Part shown: positions 7,333 through 13,867 of the stretch, in pieces
Numbering within the stretch: the stretch's first letter is position 1
Layout: each line of letters opens with the position of its first letter
Source: Candidatus Poseidoniaceae archaeon
GTDB lineage: Archaea; Thermoplasmatota; Poseidoniia; Poseidoniales; Poseidoniaceae
DNA: 15,926 nt
Direction: 5' to 3'
NCBI GenBank assembly: GCA_013330925.1
Contig: DUHJ01000198.1
Coordinates: 1-15,926, forward strand
The notes under the pieces: model-generated
The model's database searches: none
Seen by the model: the letters and a program-made list of their open reading frames with translations, nothing else
Told to the model about the DNA's origin: nothing
Program-made: the position numbers and the translations under genes

Positions 7333-8199
7333 ATGTCCGACCTCTACGGCCTGACCTTCGAAGCGATGCCCAACAACCTCGTCAACTACGGGACCACCGA
7401 CAACGGCATTGCCGTCATCGAACTCGCCTCCGACTCCGGTGGCGAGCCCTTGCAGGGCGACGCGACCGCGGTGAACACCTACACCCACGGCATGTTCCGT
7501 GATTTTGACGACGCCATCATCCGCGCCCGTTTCGACGACAAGGTGACGGCCATCGTCATCACCGGTTCCGGTGAGAAATTCTTCTCCGCAGGTGCTTCCA
7601 TCAAGATGCTGAACAGCGTCTCGCCCGGCTTCAAGTACAACTTCTGCCTTCACGCCAACGAGACCCTGTCTCGCCTCGAGCAGACCCCAAAGATCGTCAT
7701 CGCGGCCATCAACGGCCACGCGGTCGGTGGCGGTCTCGAAATCGCCATGGCCGCAGACATCCGGATCGCTCGAAAGAACAGCGGAAAGCTCGGCCTGCCT
7801 GAGATCAACCTCGGCGTGCTCGCAGGGACCGGTGGCACCGCTCGTCTGACCCGCCTCATCGGCAAGGCCAAGGCCCTTGAGATGATGGTGACCGGTGAAC
7901 TGATGTCCTTCGAGGACGCCAAGAACCACACCCTGATCAACCAAATTTGGGAAGGAAACGCGACCGAATTCCGAGAGATGATGCTCGACTGGGTCAGCGC
8001 CCAATTCACCCTCCCCAACAAGGCCGCCAAGGCCGTGGGCAACATCAAGCGCTCCTGCCAGACCGGACCCGAGATCCCCTTCGAGTACCACCTTGCGCTC
8101 GAGCGTGAACTGCAGGCAGCCCTCTTCTTCAGCGACGACGCCAAGGAAGGCATCGCCGCATATGTGGAGAAGCGAATCCCCTCCTTCACCGGACAGTGA
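7333..8199 (+). CDS. Enoyl-CoA hydratase/isomerase (crotonase family)
   Basis: A 288-residue crotonase-fold enzyme. IVITGSGEKFFSAGASIKML (74-93) gives the first oxyanion-hole segment. INGHAVGGGLEIAMAADIRIA (126-146) gives the second and contains E136. GLPEINLGVLAGTGGTARL (154-172) contains E157. These two glutamates correspond to the catalytic pair of rat mitochondrial enoyl-CoA hydratase (E144 and E164), so hydration of 2-enoyl-CoA, as in fatty-acid beta-oxidation, is the most likely reaction. The usual Asp after the AGA of the first motif is Ser89. An N-terminal insert (residues about 33-52, SDSGGEPLQGDATAVNTYTH) is slightly longer than in bacterial enzymes. The gene uses C-ending preferred codons heavily, suggesting high expression. 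An upstream in-frame start at 7300 is less likely because the TATA-like spacing and the fold both favour 7333. Confidence 0.9.
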   Translation: MSDLYGLTFEAMPNNLVNYGTTDNGIAVIELASDSGGEPLQGDATAVNTYTHGMFRDFDDAIIRARFDDKVTAIVITGSGEKFFSAGASIKMLNSVSPGFKYNFCLHANETLSRLEQTPKIVIAAINGHAVGGGLEIAMAADIRIARKNSGKLGLPEINLGVLAGTGGTARLTRLIGKAKALEMMVTGELMSFEDAKNHTLINQIWEGNATEFREMMLDWVSAQFTLPNKAAKAVGNIKRSCQTGPEIPFEYHLALERELQAALFFSDDAKEGIAAYVEKRIPSFTGQ

Positions 8200-8343
8200 A
8201 CCTGCCTTCCGGCACCCGCCCGCAAAGTCGGGCGAAACGGCACCCTACGGCCATGCCGTGTTGCGGACTGATTCCGACGACGGGTCATCGTGCAGAACCA
8301 AAGCCAACGGAGCGTTGAAGTCCCGTCACGGCCAGCCAGCATC

Positions 8344-9273
8344 ATGGACCCCAACGATGTGATGGTGCCGGCCGACGTGCCCGACGAACTCATCGAGACG
8401 TACATCGAGAACTACCTCAACGCCACCGCAGGAACCGGTTTCATGAACCTCTTCGCCTGCGATCAAAAAATCGAGCACCTGAACGACGATTTCTACGACG
8501 GTGGAGCGGACATCCCCCTTTCCTCAAACGACCCGGCCCATCTGTTCGAAATCGGAGACCTCTCCTACGCCGACGGCACCCTGGGCGTGATCGCTGGTCA
8601 ACTCGGGCTCATCTCGCAATACGCACGTGATGCACCCGACCTGCCTTACCTTGTCAAGCTGAATTCGAAGACGAACCTCGTCAAGACCGCACAGCGCGAT
8701 CCTGTGAGCATGGCCATGTGGGACATGGACGACGTGATGTCCTTGGTTCACAACGGCATCAACGTGGTCGGCATCGGATACACGGTCTATTTGGGCAGCG
8801 AACATGAACACGAAATGCTGACCGAAGCGGCGACGTTCATCCGCCAAGCGCACGAACTTGGCATGATCGCCGTGGTCTGGATGTACCCGCGCGGTCAAGC
8901 CGTCAAGGACGAGAAAGACCCTCAATTGATTGCCGGAGCAGCCGGTGTCGCGGCTTGCATCGGTGCAGACTTTGCCAAGGTCAACTACCCCCGTGCCTTC
9001 GAAGGCATGACGCAACCTGAGAGCCTCGGCATCGCCGTTGAAGCCGCCGGCCGTACCGGCATCATTTGCTCCGGTGGTGGAACCATGCCACCCAAGGAGT
9101 TCCTCCAACGCTTGCACGATCAGATTCACGTCTCGGGGTGCCGCGGCGCCGCCACGGGCCGAAACATCCACCAGAAGGGCACCGAAGAAGCGGTTCGAAT
9201 GGCCGCTGCATGCCATGCCATCATCTGTGAGGACGCCTCGGTCGAGGATGCATTGGCCGTCTACCAAGGCTGA
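8344..9273 (+). CDS. Archaeal class I fructose-bisphosphate aldolase (DhnA/DeoC-like)
   Basis: A 309-residue (beta/alpha)8 enzyme that cleaves or forms fructose-1,6-bisphosphate through a Schiff base with no metal. Features: FACDQKIEHLN (37-47) at the first strand, LVKLNSKTNLV (103-113), VVWMYPRG (177-184), GADFAKVNYP (207-216) with K212 as the expected Schiff-base lysine, and the phosphate-binding ends ICSGGG (241-246) and ATGRNIHQ (270-277). It fits the archaeal FbaI/DhnA family; a 2-amino-3,7-dideoxy-heptulosonate synthase relative is the main alternative. ATG 8344 was chosen; the frame is open to a GTG at 8290, and ATG 8362 is also possible. Neither a Shine-Dalgarno nor a TATA box is clear. 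With glpX 3-4 kb away it would supply the last two steps of gluconeogenesis to fructose-6-phosphate. Confidence 0.88.
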   Translation: MDPNDVMVPADVPDELIETYIENYLNATAGTGFMNLFACDQKIEHLNDDFYDGGADIPLSSNDPAHLFEIGDLSYADGTLGVIAGQLGLISQYARDAPDLPYLVKLNSKTNLVKTAQRDPVSMAMWDMDDVMSLVHNGINVVGIGYTVYLGSEHEHEMLTEAATFIRQAHELGMIAVVWMYPRGQAVKDEKDPQLIAGAAGVAACIGADFAKVNYPRAFEGMTQPESLGIAVEAAGRTGIICSGGGTMPPKEFLQRLHDQIHVSGCRGAATGRNIHQKGTEEAVRMAAACHAIICEDASVEDALAVYQG

Positions 9274-9280
9274 TTTCGCC

Positions 9281-9291
9281 GTTGTTTCTTT
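9281..9291 (+). terminator. T-rich tract after the aldolase gene
   Basis: gttgtttcttt lies 8 nt past the aldolase stop on the coding strand. Archaeal RNA polymerase stops at such T-rich tracts without needing a hairpin. The tract is short and interrupted, so the call is tentative. Confidence 0.3.
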
Positions 9292-9437
9292 GCAAGGCTG
9301 CACGTCAGCAACCACATTTTGCGTGGAGCGGCGTCAGTTGATCGTAGGAGCCAAGCGCCAAACAGGCAAGGGAGAGGAGCACCAACGCTCGTACAGCCCA
9401 ACTGCCGTTCACAACGCGAACAGAGAGGAGGCACACT

Positions 9438-9452
9438 TGACCAAATTGGTCA
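9438..9452. repeat. Perfect 15-bp palindrome between convergent genes
   Basis: TGACCAAATTGGTCA has two 7-bp arms around a single central A, directly followed by the CACGTG hexamer (9451-9456). It lies between the 3' ends of the aldolase and winged-helix genes, in a 258-bp gap without a recognised gene. The form suits a dimeric DNA-binding protein, or it could fold as a small RNA hairpin. Confidence 0.55.
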
Positions 9453-9490
9453 CGTGATTTGACGTTCGCCGAATTGGAGGGCTTCGGTGT

Positions 9491-9506
9491 CACGGCCGGG
9501 GCCGTG
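9491..9506. repeat. GC-rich inverted repeat 25 bp past the winged-helix gene
   Basis: CACGGCC and GGCCGTG are separated by GG. In RNA this would be a six-pair stem with a four-base loop. It lies just downstream of the minus-strand winged-helix gene stop at 9532. No T-run follows on the minus strand, so it is not a classic intrinsic terminator; it may stabilise the mRNA end. Confidence 0.4.
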
Positions 9507-9531
9507 GTTCAATGAGGACACAGGTGAGGCA

Positions 9532-9852
9532 TCACTCAGGGCGTGGACCGAGGGTGAAATCACCCTCTTCGTTCAGGATGATCGGTTGCCCTTCCGTCCA
9601 TTCAGGGCAGTGGTCAGCAACCCAGGTTCGGGTGGCCCATTCGCAAATGTCGTAGCCACCGGAGAGGATTCCAGAGCGCTTGATGTATCCGACCTTGACG
9701 ATGTCCTTGTCCTTGGAGAGCACGTTCCCGAGCTGCTGGCTCGTGGTGCCGTGGCGCATGGTGCTGTTGATGTGTTCGAGGATCTCTGCGGTGTTGCGGG
9801 GGCGGTCGCCCAGGAATTTCTTGATCTTCTCTCGGATGCGGACGGTCTTCAT
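9532..9852 (-). CDS. Small winged-helix DNA-binding protein
   Basis: A 106-residue basic-then-acidic protein. Residues 1-55 form a winged-helix pattern: IREKIKKFLGDRP helix, NTAEILEHINSTM helix, HGTTSQQLGNVLSKD recognition helix, then a wing around DIVKVGYIKRSG. The C-terminal 45 residues (YDICEWATRTWVADHCPEW onward) have several Trp and two Cys and may mediate dimerisation. No metal site is complete. Proteins of this look seem common in marine group II archaea, but that is from memory, not a search. ATG 9852 is favoured by GAGGAG 9 nt upstream; ATG 9879 in the same frame would add nine residues and fits a short-leader transcript from the TATA-like box at 9911-9920. It is divergent from the 797-residue winged-helix gene across 257 bp and probably regulates locally or globally; targets are unknown. 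Confidence 0.82.
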   Translation of the reverse strand: MKTVRIREKIKKFLGDRPRNTAEILEHINSTMRHGTTSQQLGNVLSKDKDIVKVGYIKRSGILSGGYDICEWATRTWVADHCPEWTEGQPIILNEEGDFTLGPRPE

Positions 9853-9910
9853 GCTCTCAGTCTCCTCGGCCCCGGTCATCCGAGGCCATGATTCACAGGG
9901 ACGCGGACGC

Positions 9911-9920
9911 CTATATCATA
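9911..9920 (-). promoter_or_regulatory. TATA-like box for the small winged-helix gene
   Basis: On the minus strand this reads TATGATATAG. Transcription would be expected to begin near 9890, leaving a leader of about 11 nt to ATG 9879 or about 38 nt to ATG 9852. The longer leader carries the GAGGAG site, consistent with the 9852 start. Confidence 0.5.
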
Positions 9921-9940
9921 TTAGCGACTGAAACGGTTCC

Positions 9941-9950
9941 ATTGTTACAC
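9941..9950 (-). promoter_or_regulatory. GTGTAACAAT element, copy 1 (minus orientation)
   Basis: On the minus strand this is GTGTAACAAT, 20 nt upstream of the TATA-like box of the small winged-helix gene. An exact copy occurs in the opposite orientation at 10029-10038. It is also framed by GTTCC (9936-9940) and GGAAC (9951-9955), a further 5-bp inverted repeat. A transcription-factor site is inferred from repetition and position. Confidence 0.45.
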
Positions 9951-10014
9951 GGAACTACGCATTCAATGCGTCAAATGCAAGGAAAACGGGGCACCCTTGG
10001 GGCATCAATCACGT

Positions 10015-10027
10015 TTTCCAATGGAAA
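10015..10027. repeat. 13-bp palindrome in the divergent promoter region
   Basis: TTTCCAATGGAAA has 6-bp arms around a central A. The left half overlaps a second, wider inverted repeat, ggaaaacg (9981-9988) with cgttttcc (10012-10019). It lies immediately upstream of the paired GTAAC elements, so it may be part of the same operator region. Confidence 0.4.
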
Positions 10028-10028
10028 T

Positions 10029-10050
10029 GTGTAACAATTTGTAACGATTG
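10029..10050 (+). promoter_or_regulatory. Tandem GTAACRATT elements, copies 2 and 3
   Basis: GTGTAACAAT (10029-10038) and GTAACGATTG (10041-10050) repeat the same core at a 10-bp period, close to one helical turn, placing both on one DNA face. The second copy ends 20 nt before the TATA-like box of the 797-residue gene. That matches orientation and distance of copy 1 relative to its own promoter. A further acgatt follows at 10051-10056. Confidence 0.5.
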
Positions 10051-10070
10051 ACGATTCTAAACGCGCCCTT

Positions 10071-10080
10071 CATAAAATCA
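10071..10080 (+). promoter_or_regulatory. TATA-like box for the 797-residue gene
   Basis: cataaaatca is the best TATA-like match on the plus strand before the ATG at 10110. A start site roughly 25 nt downstream would leave a leader of about 10 nt or less, so the mRNA would be almost leaderless. Confidence 0.5.
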
Positions 10081-10109
10081 ATCACATTCGGACGTGTTGA
10101 GAGAGACAC

Positions 10110-12503
10110 ATGGCCACGTCGAGAATCCGCAGCGGCTACCAACGCCGGATCCTCGACGAACTGCTCGACGGGCCCGCCACGGTGTCCGCTCTCGCAGAAC
10201 GGCTGAGTTTGGCCACCTCGCACACGTCGTCCACCCTGCGCACCCTCCGTTTGCAAGGTTTGGTGACTCGGGATGAGCGCGAAGGGGTGCGTGGCGCACC
10301 CCATCACTTGAGCCCTCAAGGCCTTCTTCGCCTCCAAGAGGACGCACTCCAACGCCTCAGGGAAGCGACCAAGGAACCGAGAACGGAGGGCACGAACGTT
10401 CTGCTGACCAGGGATGGGCCATTGGTGGTGCTTGCTTACGGGGAAACCGTACCTTCCGACCTCCTCTGGCTCCCACCGAGGAGGTTAGGGGTGGAAGGTG
10501 CACCCCTTCTTTCCTCCAGTGGAAACAACCGGGGGGGAGCCTGGTGTGCGGTGAGGAGCCCTCCTCAATGGTTTGATTTGGACACCCTCGAACCCTGTGA
10601 TCCTCCACCCGCTGAAGCGTCCTTGGGCGACATCCGGTCGTGGACCCAAGGCGGTCGCAAATTGGCCTTGGTGCGAGCTCGTGTGATGAGCGGGCAGGAC
10701 CGCTGGACGATGCCACCTGGCACCTGGTTCGAAGCAGAAGCGCCCAACGAAACACCGCCTGCTGCCTTGGATCGAAGCACCATCAACCTCGGCAACATCC
10801 GAGGCACAGAAGTCCCATGCCGGCCGTCAACCCCGATCCTTGGGCAGGTCGGTGAGGCGTGGAGACGTGAGGTCCTCCTCTTGGAGCAACGAGGACTGAC
10901 GGTGCTCAGGTCCTCGCGTCCAAACCCGATCGCCGAACGACCCGAATCACTGCTCCGCACGTGGATGCGCCACCGCCACCCACGCCTGACCGAGGGCGAG
11001 TTGAACCGCCGCACGCAGCGCGTGCTCGACCGGCTACGGGGGAACCGCCGAGGGCGCCCAAGCGAAGTGGCGCATGCGGCCTTGGCTGCGTTTGGTCCGA
11101 CGACTTGGGTCAAGCATGACACGTCCTTCCACGAACTGGCGCGAACCAATGCCGAAGGCGCCCGAGCCATCTGGGAATGGGCCCTTGAACACGCTTCAGA
11201 CGCCGTCCAAGGCGAATGGACCCTCGGAGCAAAGCACGCCAAACTCCTCAGGCGGGTGATCGGCGACGGGCGATGTCAGTTGTTGGTCGCCGGCGATGCA
11301 CGCTTGCGCGAACACAAGCAAGGGACGTGGTTGACGGAAAGCGACGACGAACGATGGGTTCACCTCAACGAAGTAACACGGCTTCGCCTCGCACAAGACC
11401 GGCAACAACCCGTCAAGGCCACCCTCTGGAACCTCGCCCTCCCTCGCTCGGCAGCGGAATTGACGACCGGCACAACGTCGAATGATGTGGCCCGAGAAGG
11501 GGAGCGGAAGGCCCCACGGGCAGAGCGGGAACTGCGAAGGGCCTTGGCCGCGTGGCCCGAGGGCAACGACGACCTTGCCGATGATCTGGAACACGAACAC
11601 CCGCTGGCGGCTTGGATCGCTTCCTCCCCCGAAGAACGAGGACGACGGTGGCGAAGGATTGGTCCACGCATTCCCGACGAATGGGTTGGTCTGCATGCCT
11701 CAACGATGGCCGCTGACGCTTGGCTTCGTGACGAGGCATGGCGGGCGACACATCACGAGCGGGAGACCTACGCGCTTGAACTGGCTCGGCGTTACGAACA
11801 CCAGCCGCAGCTTCGCGTTCGTGACACGGATTCACCACCGCGCTCGGTGGCCAGCAGCGCTCGTTTGCTCATCCTTCGCGGCGATGAAGGGGCCGACGAC
11901 CTCGACGTCACCACGTGGATGGGAGACCCGCTCCATTTTGCCTTCCTGCTGCCAAAACTGTGGACGAGGGTCCAGTCGCTGCCGTTCACAACGGATGCAC
12001 ACAACGAGGCTTTGGCCACATGGCACGCGTGGGTCAGCGCTCCTGAAGTGCCCCCAAACGTGGACACGATCATCCACCGTTGCGAGAACCTTCCATGGCG
12101 CTGGTGGGCGCCATGGTTGCCTGAATGGCTCCCGAACCTGCTCGCTTCGGCCCGAGGACGTCGATGGTTGGCAGAATGTGAACTGATGTGGCCCATGGTC
12201 GCCACTGAGATGGACGGAGGAGGGCCGCCGGGAATTGCTCCGCCCGAACCAAAGTTGACCTTTCAGAACAGGGACCTTTCCGACGTCCATCTCATCGAGG
12301 AAAATCCACACACTGCTGCGTTGTTCGACGTGGTTGAGGCCGCCATCGCCGAACAGGAAGGGCGCCCGACGCCCGTCGGGCGAACCCATCCAGAGGCCTG
12401 TTGGCTTCTGAAACCACCCCACACATGGCCGACGTTCGTCGGTTTAGGTCAAGAAACAGGCCCTCTGCAACGGTTGTTGAGTCAGCGACGTCTTGATAGG
12501 TGA
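10110..12503 (+). CDS. 797-residue orphan protein with N-terminal winged helix
   Basis: Only the N-terminus is recognised. Residues about 8-75 are a winged helix-turn-helix of MarR/ArsR type: GYQRRILDELLDGPATVSALAERL, a recognition helix TSHTSSTLRTLRLQGLV, a wing TRDEREGVRGAPHHL, then SPQGLLRLQ. The remaining 720 residues are soluble, rich in Arg, Trp and acidic residues, with predicted mixed alpha/beta blocks: about 95-170 (NVLLTRDGPLVVLAYG onward), about 265-350 (a basic helical stretch, LLRTWMRHRHPRLTEGELNRR), about 375-430 (RVIGDGRCQLLVAGDARLR), and a Trp-rich C-terminal part (ENLPWRWWAPWLPEWLP). I see no Walker A, nuclease, protease or methyltransferase motif and no membrane helix. It could be a large transcriptional regulator with a sensor part, or an effector with its own DNA-binding domain. 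Codon use resembles its neighbours. It is transcribed alone, divergent from the small winged-helix gene. Confidence 0.8.
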   Translation: MATSRIRSGYQRRILDELLDGPATVSALAERLSLATSHTSSTLRTLRLQGLVTRDEREGVRGAPHHLSPQGLLRLQEDALQRLREATKEPRTEGTNVLLTRDGPLVVLAYGETVPSDLLWLPPRRLGVEGAPLLSSSGNNRGGAWCAVRSPPQWFDLDTLEPCDPPPAEASLGDIRSWTQGGRKLALVRARVMSGQDRWTMPPGTWFEAEAPNETPPAALDRSTINLGNIRGTEVPCRPSTPILGQVGEAWRREVLLLEQRGLTVLRSSRPNPIAERPESLLRTWMRHRHPRLTEGELNRRTQRVLDRLRGNRRGRPSEVAHAALAAFGPTTWVKHDTSFHELARTNAEGARAIWEWALEHASDAVQGEWTLGAKHAKLLRRVIGDGRCQLLVAGDARLREHKQGTWLTESDDERWVHLNEVTRLRLAQDRQQPVKATLWNLALPRSAAELTTGTTSNDVAREGERKAPRAERELRRALAAWPEGNDDLADDLEHEHPLAAWIASSPEERGRRWRRIGPRIPDEWVGLHASTMAADAWLRDEAWRATHHERETYALELARRYEHQPQLRVRDTDSPPRSVASSARLLILRGDEGADDLDVTTWMGDPLHFAFLLPKLWTRVQSLPFTTDAHNEALATWHAWVSAPEVPPNVDTIIHRCENLPWRWWAPWLPEWLPNLLASARGRRWLAECELMWPMVATEMDGGGPPGIAPPEPKLTFQNRDLSDVHLIEENPHTAALFDVVEAAIAEQEGRPTPVGRTHPEACWLLKPPHTWPTFVGLGQETGPLQRLLSQRRLDR

Positions 12504-12655
12504 ACCGTCGAACCGGCACCTGCCACACCTGCAACATCGGGCCGAGCCACTGTGCAAACAGGCGATGACGTTCGATACCAAGGCAGTGGCCCGCTTCGAA
12601 GACCGCTGTGACCCTCGGGGATGATCAGTGGAGCAACAGCGGATCTGTGATCGGA

Positions 12656-12817
12656 CTATGGGTCCTCGGGTGACGTATGGATGACCTCGAGCCAACCAAC
12701 CGGTCGCACAGACCACCCCTGCACATGGGTCAGGCCCCAGAGCTGTGAGGCGATGAAGCGGGCCGTTCGTGCGGGGGGACAGACCCCCTCTTTCTCACCG
12801 TCCATCGCCGATGCCAT
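12656..12817 (-). CDS. Possible 53-residue small protein, Trp-rich
   Basis: This is a candidate only. From ATG 12817 (or 12805) the frame gives 53 residues ending in TAG. The last 30 look protein-like, ARFIASQLWGLTHVQGWS followed by VRPVGWLEVIH, with regularly placed Trp and hydrophobic residues. By hand count about 72% of third codon positions are G or C, similar to real genes here. Against it: the same frame stays open far upstream as an antisense shadow of the CoA fusion gene, there is no Shine-Dalgarno or TATA box, and the strong hairpin at 12774-12788 lies inside it. It would be divergent from the fusion gene with 27 bp between starts. No family is recognised. Confidence 0.22.
   Translation of the reverse strand: MASAMDGEKEGVCPPARTARFIASQLWGLTHVQGWSVRPVGWLEVIHTSPEDP
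12774..12796 (+). terminator. GC hairpin followed by pyrimidine run
   Basis: GGGGG and CCCCC (12774-12778 with 12784-12788) enclose the loop ACAGA and are followed by tctttctc. It resembles an intrinsic terminator on the plus strand, about 270 bp after the 797-residue gene. Because archaea rely mainly on T-tracts, it may instead be a leader structure of the following CoA gene. Confidence 0.3.
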
Positions 12818-12844
12818 GAAGGGCTCAGCAGGGACGCTTGCTCC

Positions 12845-13867
12845 ATGACCTCCAGAGGAGGGCATGTCCGGTGCCTCCTTGGGGGAACCTTCGACCGACT
12901 TCATGACGGCCACCGAGATTTGCTGGAAGCAGGGCTTCAAGCCGCGTCTCATCTTGAGGTGCACGTCACCACCGACGCCATGGCCCTCGCCAAAGACCAC
13001 CGGATTCAGCCGATGGAAGACAGGATGGCGGCGGTCGAAGCCGCCTTGCGAAACGTTCGTGATGCCGGTTGGAGCCTGCACCTCCTCAGCGACGCATTTG
13101 GCCCAGCCCCCTCCCACCCGACGGCGGATGCCTTGGTCGTCAGCCCAGAAACGCGAACCGGTGGAGAGGCCATCAACCGAAAGCGCATCGAACACGGACT
13201 CGAACCCTTGGCCCTCATCGAAGTGGCCCACCGCCTCAACGCTGAAGGGACCATCCTGTCCTCGACCGCCATCCGAAACGGAAGCATGGACACCAACGGA
13301 GAAGCGTGGATTCGCTCGGCATGGCGCGAGCACGTCATGGCCATGAGCCCTGCCGCTGAAGCCCACCTGAAGACGCCCTCCGGCACGCTTTATCCTGGTC
13401 CTGAGGAGGCTCCCGAAGTGGCGATGGCGGCGATGTTGGACGACCTCACGTCGCAGGACGGTCCGTTGATCGCCGTGGGAGACGTGACCGCACGGGTCAT
13501 GCTTGAGATGGACGTCCTCCCTAATCTTGCGCTGATCGACGGTCAAACCAAACGCGTTGCGCTTGACGTTGGGGAGGAGGTGAACGTCGATGCGTTCCCC
13601 TTCCGCGTGGACGCGTCTTCTCCCGCAGGCGTGCTGACGCCGGACCTTCTCACTGCGCTTGAGCAGGCCCTGAAATCTGACGCCCCATGTGTCATGGTGG
13701 TCGACGGCGAGGAAGACATGGCGCCGTTGTACATTCACCTGCTTGCCCCTCTGGGCACCATGGTGATCTTCGGCATGCCCCGTCAAGGCCTGATGGTGCA
13801 ACGCACCACGTTGGCGATGAAAGAGCGTTGCAGGACCATTTTGGATGCCTTTGAGGTGCAACGATGA
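12845..13867 (+). CDS. Fused phosphopantetheine adenylyltransferase / GTP-dependent dephospho-CoA kinase (DUF359)
   Basis: A 340-residue two-domain protein joining the last two steps of coenzyme A synthesis. Residues 1-165 are an archaeal-type phosphopantetheine adenylyltransferase: CLLGGTFDRLHDGHRDLL (10-27) has the HxGH nucleotidyltransferase motif (H20-H23), and ILSSTAIRNG (137-146) is the second signature. Residues about 185-330 match DUF359, identified in Thermococcus as GTP-dependent dephospho-CoA kinase: IAVGDVTARVM (199-209), LIDGQTKR (220-227), VVDGEEDMA (275-283) and VIFGMPRQG (297-305). The acidic and basic residues conserved in these blocks (D203, D222, K226, E279, E280, D281) are all there, so both halves look active. 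Expected flow: 4'-phosphopantetheine to dephospho-CoA to CoA. The stop codon overlaps the ATG of the glycosyltransferase by ATGA, implying coupled translation. ATG 12845 is immediately before the first strand; no Shine-Dalgarno is visible. Confidence 0.88.
   Translation: MTSRGGHVRCLLGGTFDRLHDGHRDLLEAGLQAASHLEVHVTTDAMALAKDHRIQPMEDRMAAVEAALRNVRDAGWSLHLLSDAFGPAPSHPTADALVVSPETRTGGEAINRKRIEHGLEPLALIEVAHRLNAEGTILSSTAIRNGSMDTNGEAWIRSAWREHVMAMSPAAEAHLKTPSGTLYPGPEEAPEVAMAAMLDDLTSQDGPLIAVGDVTARVMLEMDVLPNLALIDGQTKRVALDVGEEVNVDAFPFRVDASSPAGVLTPDLLTALEQALKSDAPCVMVVDGEEDMAPLYIHLLAPLGTMVIFGMPRQGLMVQRTTLAMKERCRTILDAFEVQR

Larger units (their letters stand above)
12504..12844. other. 341-bp gap without a confident gene
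   Basis: Between the orphan winged-helix gene and the CoA fusion gene. I looked for tRNA arms, SRP RNA, RNase P RNA and C/D-box motifs on both strands and found none convincing. It holds a GGGGG/CCCCC hairpin (12774-12788) and one small minus-strand ORF (12656-12817) listed separately. The 152 bp from 12504 to 12655 show nothing I can name. Confidence 0.5.

Noticed and set aside
7147..8091. 314-codon minus-strand ORF
   Set aside because: Shadow of the flavoprotein end and the enoyl-CoA hydratase; Gly/Val/Asp-rich product typical of antisense frames in C-ending codon genes.
8218..8259. Two short hairpins (GCCCG/CGGGC and ACGGC/GCCGT) between hydratase and aldolase genes
   Set aside because: Five-bp stems are expected by chance in GC-rich DNA and no T-run follows, so a terminator or riboswitch is not supported.
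8524..9315. 263-codon minus-strand ORF
   Set aside because: Antisense to the aldolase gene and without recognisable domains.
9305..9493. 62-codon minus-strand ORF with a hydrophobic stretch, GTG start
   Set aside because: The hydrophobic segment looks suggestive, but codon use is not biased like neighbours, there is no ribosome-binding site, and the palindromes at 9438-9452 lie within it.
9500..9520. tRNA T-arm-like GGTTCAAT
   Set aside because: The flanking bases do not pair as a five-bp stem, and no acceptor, D or anticodon arm could be placed on either strand.
12656..13861. 401-codon minus-strand ORF
   Set aside because: Antisense to the CoA fusion gene over most of its length. Only its last 53 codons, outside that gene, were kept as a low-confidence candidate.
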